Shown here piece after piece: positions 49,562-57,458 of a DNA stretch of 57,458 nucleotides. Under the pieces are notes generated by a model that did no database searches, was not told the DNA's origin, and saw only the letters and a list, made by a program, of their open reading frames with translations. Both the position numbers and the translations under genes were made by a program. The stretch covers positions 1 through 57,458 of the forward strand of contig NZ_JAEPBH010000030.1 of the NCBI RefSeq assembly GCF_016632365.1, written 5' to 3'. Positions within the stretch are counted from its first letter, which is position 1. Every line of letters starts with the position of its first letter. Origin of the DNA: Tenebrionibacter intestinalis. GTDB taxonomy: Bacteria; Pseudomonadota; Gammaproteobacteria; Enterobacterales; Enterobacteriaceae.

Positions 49562-49800
49562 CAAAAAAATAGCCTGCTTCGGCAATGGCCAAAGCAGGCT
49601 TTTTCTATAAAGCAGGGCCACGGTAAGATTTACCCTGGCTATGGAATCAGGCGGTGCCTTACTCAACGTTGCGCCCGGAGCCTGATAAAGGACAATGTCA
49701 CAATGATCAGAAGGCGGACGGCAGGCACCTTTTTGTGCGTCATTCGAGGCTTATGTAGCACAACCTTGCGGGGCTGACATAAGGAGGTGAATGAGCCACT
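49562..49800 (-). ncRNA. glmY: Small regulatory RNA GlmY
   Basis: The minus strand from 49800 starts AGTGGCTCATTCACC and continues to TTATGTCAGCCCC, as in E. coli GlmY, and contains AATCTTACCGTGGCCC further on. A long terminator stem (AGCCTGCTTTGGCC / CCGAAGCAGGCT) ends in ATTTTTTT at 49562. Position between purL and glrK is as in E. coli. GlmY protects GlmZ from RapZ-directed cleavage and so raises GlmS synthesis. The internal part is more divergent than the ends. Confidence 0.92.
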
Positions 49801-49811
49801 ACGGTAACATA

Positions 49812-49827
49812 TGCATTAATTATGCCA
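49812..49827 (-). promoter_or_regulatory. Sigma-54 promoter of glmY
   Basis: TGGCAT-AATTA-ATGCA on the minus strand fits the -24/-12 consensus TGGCAC-N5-TTGCA with correct spacing, and places the start of transcription at the GlmY 5' end near 49800. Confidence 0.85.
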
Positions 49828-49913
49828 ATATAAAGTTAACATCTTAATTTGTTGATTTATAAAAACAAATTAAAACAATTCAATAAAATGAAATAGCCAG
49901 TTAAAAACCAGAC

Positions 49914-49931
49914 TGTCGCCTATTCGCGACA
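49914..49931. promoter_or_regulatory. GlrR binding site 1
   Basis: TGTC-N10-GACA, exact match to the GlrR consensus; the arms extend to TGTCGC / GCGACA. It is about 115 bases upstream of the glmY start. Confidence 0.85.
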
Positions 49932-49976
49932 ATGTTTTGGCATTAAAAAAATAGTATAGTAAATCATAAGGTTAGG

Positions 49977-49994
49977 TGTCTCTTTTTAGAGACA
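49977..49994. promoter_or_regulatory. GlrR binding site 2
   Basis: TGTC-N10-GACA, exact match; the arms extend (GTGTCTC / GAGACAC) so the site also forms a hairpin. Confidence 0.85.
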
Positions 49995-50009
49995 CCTTTT
50001 ACCTGCCCA

Positions 50010-50027
50010 TGTCGCAATTAACCGACA
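50010..50027. promoter_or_regulatory. GlrR binding site 3
   Basis: TGTC-N10-GACA, exact match, about 38 bases from the purL stop. Three such sites also precede glmY in E. coli. Confidence 0.82.
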
Positions 50028-50064
50028 GTTTACTTTAACAGAGGTAATATACCGCCAGGCAACG

Positions 50065-53000
50065 TTAGCCTAGTTGCCTGCGCGCATTGCGGAACAGGCG
50101 CATCCACGGCCCATCTTCGTTCCAGTCAGCCGGATGCCACGAGTTCGCGACACTTCGGAAAACGCGCTCCGGATGCGGCATCATAATCGTTACGCGTCCG
50201 CTTTCGCTGGTAACGGCTGTGATGCCGTTTACCGAACCGTTAGGGTTCGCCGGGTAGGCTTGCGTAACGTTGCCAGAGTTATCCACATAACGCAGCGCCA
50301 CCAGCCCTTTACTTTCCAGCGCAGACAAATGAGCGGCATTGCGTACTTCTACCTGCCCTTCGCCGTGGGAAACGGCAATCGGCAGACGTGATCCTGCCAT
50401 CCCCTCAAGCAGTAGCGAAGGACTGGCGCTTATCTCTACCAGGCTAAAGCGCGCTTCAAAACGTTCCGACTGATTACGCACAAAACGCGGCCACAGGTCG
50501 CTGCCGGGGATCAATTCACGCAGGTTAGACAACATCTGGCAGCCGTTACATACGCCCAAAGCCAGCGTTTGCGGGCGATGGAAAAAGGTTTCAAACATAT
50601 CGCGCACCCGCGAATTAAACAGGATAGACTTCGCCCACCCTTCGCCCGCGCCCAACACATCGCCATAAGAGAAGCCGCCGCAGGCAACTAACGTATGAAA
50701 ATCATCAAGGCCGCGACGCCCGGCGATAAGATCGCTCATATGTACGTCAATCGCTTCAAAACCCGCCCGATCAAACGCTGCAGCCATTTCCACATGCGAG
50801 TTAACACCCTGTTCACGCAGCACGGCAATCTTCGGCCGCGCGCCCGAAGCGATGTAAGGTGCGGCCACATCTTCATTCATATCAAAAGTCAGCGCCACAT
50901 TAAGCCCCGGATCGGCCTCGTTACGTCGGGCTTCATGTTCACTGTCAGCACAAACCGGGTTATCACGCAGACGCTGCATCTGCCAACTGGTTTCCGCCCA
51001 CCATATACGCAGTTGTCCACGGCTTTCATTGAACACCGTTTTGCCCCCGGCGCTCAGGTTGAAGCCGTCGCCCTGCAACGCTTTGCCAAGATAATGCACA
51101 CAGTCTGCCAGACCGTGTTCACTCAACACCTGTTCGACATATACGCGCTCGGACGCGGCTACCTGTATTACCGCGCCCAACTCTTCACTAAACAGCGCCG
51201 CCAGACTATCGTCGCCCAGCGTTGCGATATCGACATCAATACCGCAGTGGCCCGCAAAAGCCATCTCTGCAAGCGTTACTATCAAACCGCCGTCAGACCT
51301 GTCGTGATAGGCCAGCAGTTTACCCTGCGCCAGCAATGCCTGCATGGCGTTGAAGAAGCCTTTCAACTGCTGTACGTCGCGCACATCCGCAGGCTTATCG
51401 CCCAGTTGGCGGTAAACCTGCGCCAGAGCCGTCGCCCCCAACGCGTTAATCCCTTTGCCAAGATCGATCAGTAAAAGCGCATTGTCATCGGTGCAAAGCT
51501 GCGGCGTTACCGTCAGGCGTACATCTTCAACGCGGCCAAACGCGGAAATAATGAGCGACAGCGGCGACGTCATTTCACGCAGCTCGCCTTCTTCCTGCCA
51601 GCGGGTTTTCATCGACATAGAATCCTTGCCCACTGGAATAGTCAACCCCAGCGCCGGGCAAAGCTCTTCACCCACCGCTTTCACCGCTTCATAAAGCCCT
51701 GCGTCTTCACCAGGATGACCGGCTGCCGCCATCCAGTTCGCTGAAAGTTTCACGCGCCTGAGGTCGCCAATACGCGCGCAGGCAATATTGGTCAGCGCCT
51801 CGCCAACGGCCAGACGGGCCGAGGCGGCGAAATCAAGCAGCGCCGCCGGCGCACGCTCGCCAATCGCCATCGCTTCACCGTAATAGCTATCGAAGCTGGC
51901 GGTAGTGACCGCGCAATCCGCCACCGGTACCTGCCACGGTCCAACCATCTGATCCCGCGCGACCATACCGGTAACCGAACGGTCGCCAATGGTTATCAAA
52001 AAAGTTTTTTCCGCCACGGCAGGCAGATGCAGCACGCGCTCAACCGCTTCGCGCAGGCTGATGCCATCACGAACCAGCGCCTTGCCGCCCGCTTTTTGCG
52101 TAATGACGTCCCGCGTCATTTTCGGCGTTTTGCCAAGCAACACATCCAGCGGCATATCGATAGGGCGATTGCCAAAATGGCTGTCGTTAAGCGTCAGGCG
52201 CTGTTCCTGCGTCGCCTCACCGATAACGGCATAGGGCGCACGCTCACGGCGGCAAATGGCGTCAAACAGCGACAGTTGCGCCGGTGCGATTGCCAACACA
52301 TAGCGCTCCTGGGATTCGTTACACCACACTTCCAGCGGACTCATACCTGGCTCATCGCTGAGAATATCACGCAGTTCAAAACGCCCGCCGCGCCCGCCAT
52401 CGCTCACCAGTTCCGGCATAGCATTAGACAGGCCGCCAGCCCCCACGTCGTGAATAAACAAAATGGGGTTGTCATTCCCCATTTGCCAGCAGCGGTCAAT
52501 CACCTCCTGGCAGCGGCGTTCCATTTCCGGGTTGTCTCGCTGCACGGAGGCAAAGTCAAGGTCGGCGTCGGACTGGCCGGAGGCCATTGATGACGCCGCG
52601 CCGCCGCCAAGCCCAATATTCATCGCCGGGCCGCCGAGTACAATCAGCTTCGCACCCGGCGGAATTTCGCCTTTGCGCACGTGATCGGCCCGGATATTGC
52701 CGATGCCGCCTGCAAGCATAATCGGTTTGTGATAGCCGCGCAGCTCCCTGCCGTTATGGCTATCGACACATTCTTCATAAGTCCGGAAATAACCGTTAAG
52801 CGCCGGGCGGCCAAACTCATTATTGAACGCCGCGCCGCCCAGCGGGCCTTCCGTCATAATATCCAGCGCAGAAACAATACGCGCCGGGCGGCCGAAATCC
52901 TGCTCCCACGGCTGTTCAAAGCCTGGAATACGCAGGTTTGACACAGAGAATCCTACCAGCCCTGCTTTCGGCTTCGCGCCGCGCCCGGTAGCGCCTTCAT

Positions 53001-53952
53001 CGCGAATTTCGCCGCCGGACCCCGTTGCCGCGCCCGGCCACGGCGAAATAGCGGTAGGGTGATTATGCGTTTCTACTTTCATCAGAATATGCGTAGGCTC
53101 CTGATGCCAGGCATAGCTATCCACGCCCGTCTCGGCAAAAAAGCGCCCAACCGCAGATCCTTCCATTACTGCCGCGTTATCTTTGTAGGCCGACAAGACA
53201 AAATCCGGCGTCTGTTCGAAGGTATTTTTAATCATCCTGAACAGCGACTTCGGCTGCGCTACGCCGTCAATTATCCAGTCGGCGTTAAAAATTTTATGGC
53301 GGCAATGCTCAGAGTTGGCCTGAGCGAACATGTAGAGCTCAATATCATTCGGATTGCGGCCAAGCTTCGTAAACGCCGCCTGTAAATAGTCAATTTCATC
53401 GTCTGCAAGCGCCAGCCCCAGGCGCAGGTTAGCCTCCTCCAGCGCCTGGCGCCCCCGACCCATCAGGTCAACGCTTTGTACCGGTGCAGGCTGATGGTGA
53501 GCAAACAGCGCTTTGGCCTGATCCAGGGAACGGAATACCGTCTCCACCATCCGATCGTGTAGCCGCGCGGCCACATCGCGCAGTTGCGCTTCGCTCAGGG
53601 CATCGCCGTCAATGTAATACGCCACGCCGCGCTCAAGGCGGCGTACCTGGCTTAACGCGCAGTTACGGGCAATATCGGTTGCTTTAGATGACCACGGCGA
53701 AAGCGTGCCCGGACGCGGCGTTACCAAAATCAGAGCGCCCCGCGCGGCGCGATCGTCAATGGTTGGGCCATATTTCAGCAGCCGGGTAAGGCGAGTGCGC
53801 GCGTCATCGTCGAGGGGGGCCGTCAGGTCAGCAAAGTGCATATATTCAGCATATATGTCTTTTACCGGCAGTTGCGCCGCCTTAAAACTGTCCAGTAGTT
53901 TGTTAATACGGAAGGTCGACAGGGCGGGCGAACCACGCAGAATTTCCATCAT
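50065..53952 (-). CDS. purL: Phosphoribosylformylglycinamidine synthase PurL
   Basis: A 1295-residue single-chain enzyme of purine synthesis, the same length as in E. coli. It has an N-terminal PurS-like domain, FGAM synthetase domains ([54 protein letters not shown]), and a C-terminal glutaminase with [19 protein letters not shown] and the nucleophile in [11 protein letters not shown]. It converts FGAR, glutamine and ATP to FGAM. A PurR box lies upstream. Confidence 0.99.
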   Translation of the reverse strand: MMEILRGSPALSTFRINKLLDSFKAAQLPVKDIYAEYMHFADLTAPLDDDARTRLTRLLKYGPTIDDRAARGALILVTPRPGTLSPWSSKATDIARNCALSQVRRLERGVAYYIDGDALSEAQLRDVAARLHDRMVETVFRSLDQAKALFAHHQPAPVQSVDLMGRGRQALEEANLRLGLALADDEIDYLQAAFTKLGRNPNDIELYMFAQANSEHCRHKIFNADWIIDGVAQPKSLFRMIKNTFEQTPDFVLSAYKDNAAVMEGSAVGRFFAETGVDSYAWHQEPTHILMKVETHNHPTAISPWPGAATGSGGEIRDEGATGRGAKPKAGLVGFSVSNLRIPGFEQPWEQDFGRPARIVSALDIMTEGPLGGAAFNNEFGRPALNGYFRTYEECVDSHNGRELRGYHKPIMLAGGIGNIRADHVRKGEIPPGAKLIVLGGPAMNIGLGGGAASSMASGQSDADLDFASVQRDNPEMERRCQEVIDRCWQMGNDNPILFIHDVGAGGLSNAMPELVSDGGRGGRFELRDILSDEPGMSPLEVWCNESQERYVLAIAPAQLSLFDAICRRERAPYAVIGEATQEQRLTLNDSHFGNRPIDMPLDVLLGKTPKMTRDVITQKAGGKALVRDGISLREAVERVLHLPAVAEKTFLITIGDRSVTGMVARDQMVGPWQVPVADCAVTTASFDSYYGEAMAIGERAPAALLDFAASARLAVGEALTNIACARIGDLRRVKLSANWMAAAGHPGEDAGLYEAVKAVGEELCPALGLTIPVGKDSMSMKTRWQEEGELREMTSPLSLIISAFGRVEDVRLTVTPQLCTDDNALLLIDLGKGINALGATALAQVYRQLGDKPADVRDVQQLKGFFNAMQALLAQGKLLAYHDRSDGGLIVTLAEMAFAGHCGIDVDIATLGDDSLAALFSEELGAVIQVAASERVYVEQVLSEHGLADCVHYLGKALQGDGFNLSAGGKTVFNESRGQLRIWWAETSWQMQRLRDNPVCADSEHEARRNEADPGLNVALTFDMNEDVAAPYIASGARPKIAVLREQGVNSHVEMAAAFDRAGFEAIDVHMSDLIAGRRGLDDFHTLVACGGFSYGDVLGAGEGWAKSILFNSRVRDMFETFFHRPQTLALGVCNGCQMLSNLRELIPGSDLWPRFVRNQSERFEARFSLVEISASPSLLLEGMAGSRLPIAVSHGEGQVEVRNAAHLSALESKGLVALRYVDNSGNVTQAYPANPNGSVNGITAVTSESGRVTIMMPHPERVFRSVANSWHPADWNEDGPWMRLFRNARRQLG

Positions 53953-54040
53953 AAGGTCTCTCGTCTTCGAAGCGGCTGTATGACGCCCCTACGGGCGTTC
54001 AGGAGAAAGCGGGCGTCATTATAAAGAATCCGCCGGGCAG

Positions 54041-54056
54041 ACGAAACCGTTTGCGT
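54041..54056. promoter_or_regulatory. PurR operator of purL
   Basis: ACGAAACCGTTTGCGT, read on the other strand as ACGCAAACGGTTTCGT, fits the PurR consensus at nearly every base and lies about 90 bases before the purL start. Confidence 0.85.
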
Positions 54057-54222
54057 AGAAATAAAAATATCGCCGCGCCAGTGTTAATTCGTGCACGAAT
54101 TACGCCTGAAGTGTTGCCAGCCTGCGTATTGTTAAGCAAAATGCAGTTCGCCTTAAACCATACATTTCGTGTCTCATCATCACTCTTTATTGAATTTACA
54201 GGTACAGCAGAGATTTAACTTA

Positions 54223-56511
<2,289 letters not shown>

Positions 56512-57354
56512 TTGAACTGTTTGTTAGGCATTCGCCAGCGCTACGCTACGCTGGCTCAGAGCGACCAAAAGCTGGCTGATTACCTGCTGGAGAACGCCGA
56601 ACACGCACGTCACCTCAGTTCTCAACAACTGGCGGCGGAAGCTGGCGTCAGTCAGTCAGGCGTGGTGAAATTCGCGCAAAAGCTCGGTTATAAAGGCTTT
56701 CCCGCGCTAAAACTCGCACTCAGCGATGCGCTGGCCAGCAATGCCAGCCCTGTGCCGGTGCATAACGAAATCCTGGCGGATGATTCACTGCGGCGCGTAG
56801 GCGAGAAATTGCTTAAAGAAAATATGTCAGCAATGCATGCCAGCCTGGACATCAATAGTGAAGAGAAGCTGATACAGGCTGCCGCGCTGTTGGGCAGCGC
56901 GCGTCGCATTTTACTGGTAGGCATCGGCGCTTCCGGTTTAGTGGCGAAAAACCTTTCATGGAAGCTTATGAAAATTGGTATTAATGCCGTCGCCGAACAG
57001 GACATGCACGCGCTGTTGGCTACCGTTCAGGCAATGAATGCGCAGGATGTGCTGCTGGCTATTTCCCATTCAGGTGAACGGCGTGAGATAAACCTGGCAG
57101 CGGAAGAAGCCTTACGTATCGGCGCGCAAATTCTGGCTATAACCGGGTTTACGCCTAATTCACTGCAACAGCGCGCCAGCCACTGCCTTTATACCATTGC
57201 TGAAGAGCAGGTAACGCGCAGCGCTGCCATTTCCTGCACCAGCGCACAGATGTTGCTTACGGACCTGCTTTTTATGGCATTAGTGCAAAAAGATTTGGAA
57301 AATGCGCCGGAACGAATCAGACACAGCGAAGCGTTAGTGAAAAAGCTGGTGTAA
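56512..57354 (+). CDS. yfhH: MurR/RpiR-family regulator YfhH
   Basis: 280 residues from the TTG at 56512, which follows GGAGAG and gives the family N-terminus NCLLGIRQRYATLAQSDQKLADYLL; the longer frame from 56470 is not family-like. It has an N-terminal RpiR HTH (SSQQLAAEAGVSQSGVVKFAQKLGYKGF) and a C-terminal SIS sugar-phosphate domain (ARRILLVGIGASGLVAKNLSWKLMKIG, AISHSGERREINLAAEEA). It is a likely repressor of an unknown sugar pathway. In E. coli yfhL and acpS follow. Here the window ends in DUF2169-like repeat sequence 67 bases later. Confidence 0.93.
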   Translation: MNCLLGIRQRYATLAQSDQKLADYLLENAEHARHLSSQQLAAEAGVSQSGVVKFAQKLGYKGFPALKLALSDALASNASPVPVHNEILADDSLRRVGEKLLKENMSAMHASLDINSEEKLIQAAALLGSARRILLVGIGASGLVAKNLSWKLMKIGINAVAEQDMHALLATVQAMNAQDVLLAISHSGERREINLAAEEALRIGAQILAITGFTPNSLQQRASHCLYTIAEEQVTRSAAISCTSAQMLLTDLLFMALVQKDLENAPERIRHSEALVKKLV

Positions 57355-57421
57355 TAAATCACATTCAGCACGTTCCGGCGCTATTCCGGCTACGGTTAAA
57401 CGGTTAAAGCCCCAATGGACT

Positions 57422-57458
57422 GCTGAGGAATCCCCAGTAATGGGCGGGTGAAAAAAGA
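57422..57458 (-). repeat. Right copy of terminal inverted repeat (DUF2169-like fragment)
   Basis: Bases 57422-57449 are the exact inverse of 8-35. The minus strand encodes HPPITGDSSA, matching the left DUF2169 frame, and then diverges (VHWGF...), so this copy is broken at 57422. One extra base (C on the minus strand) lies between the T run and the shared part compared with the left copy. Confidence 0.8.

Overview
The window is an Enterobacterales (Enterobacteriaceae-like) chromosome segment. It follows the Escherichia coli gene order from yfgJ-der to tadA-yfhH: der-bamB-yfgM-hisS-ispG-rodZ-rlmN-ndk, sseA, sseB-pepB, iscX-fdx-hscAB-iscAUSR, trmJ/suhB, hcaT, glyA/hmp, glrK-qseG-glrR-glnB with the GlmY small RNA, purL, mltF, tadA and a MurR/RpiR-type regulator. 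The core proteins are close in length and motif to their E. coli counterparts, but the genus cannot be fixed from the sequence alone.

Four accessory patches interrupt this backbone. (1) The left edge has the tail of a T6SS-type DUF2169 gene overlapped by a pentapeptide-repeat ORF, then a DUF1090 periplasmic protein, an isochorismatase-family hydrolase and a small unknown protein inserted between yfgJ and der. (2) Between sseA and sseB lies a 776-aa putative secreted toxin or effector coupled to a SUMF1-fold lipoprotein. Broken copies of the lipoprotein gene lie on both sides, with a 74-bp copied piece of the toxin gene. pbpC and yfhM, which sit next to sseA in E. coli, are absent. (3) Between hcaT and glyA lie a YnfC-like exported protein and a complete Yersinia-style urease operon, ureABCEFGD-yut-nixA, with urea and nickel transporters. 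(4) Between ureA and glyA lies a gene for a class IIb microcin precursor very close to microcin H47. Directly upstream is a decayed mchI immunity gene with a lost start codon, an internal deletion with a frame change and a lost stop. No export or siderophore-attachment genes are visible in the window.

The core regions form clear functional sets. They include Fe-S cluster assembly under IscR, the BamB/YfgM envelope genes, and the GlrK-QseG-GlrR system, which acts on glmY here through a sigma-54 promoter with three perfect TGTC-N10-GACA GlrR sites. hmp has an excellent NsrR operator, and purL and glyA have PurR-like boxes. Several starts are TTG (glrK, mltF, yfhH).

Two repeat signals stand out. 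A dispersed element built around a 22-nt palindrome occurs in about four copies of differing decay. The two window ends carry a 28-nt identical sequence in inverted orientation, which encodes the same DUF2169 peptide. This fits a segment bounded by inverted copies of a T6SS-associated gene, or contig ends that fall inside such a repeat.
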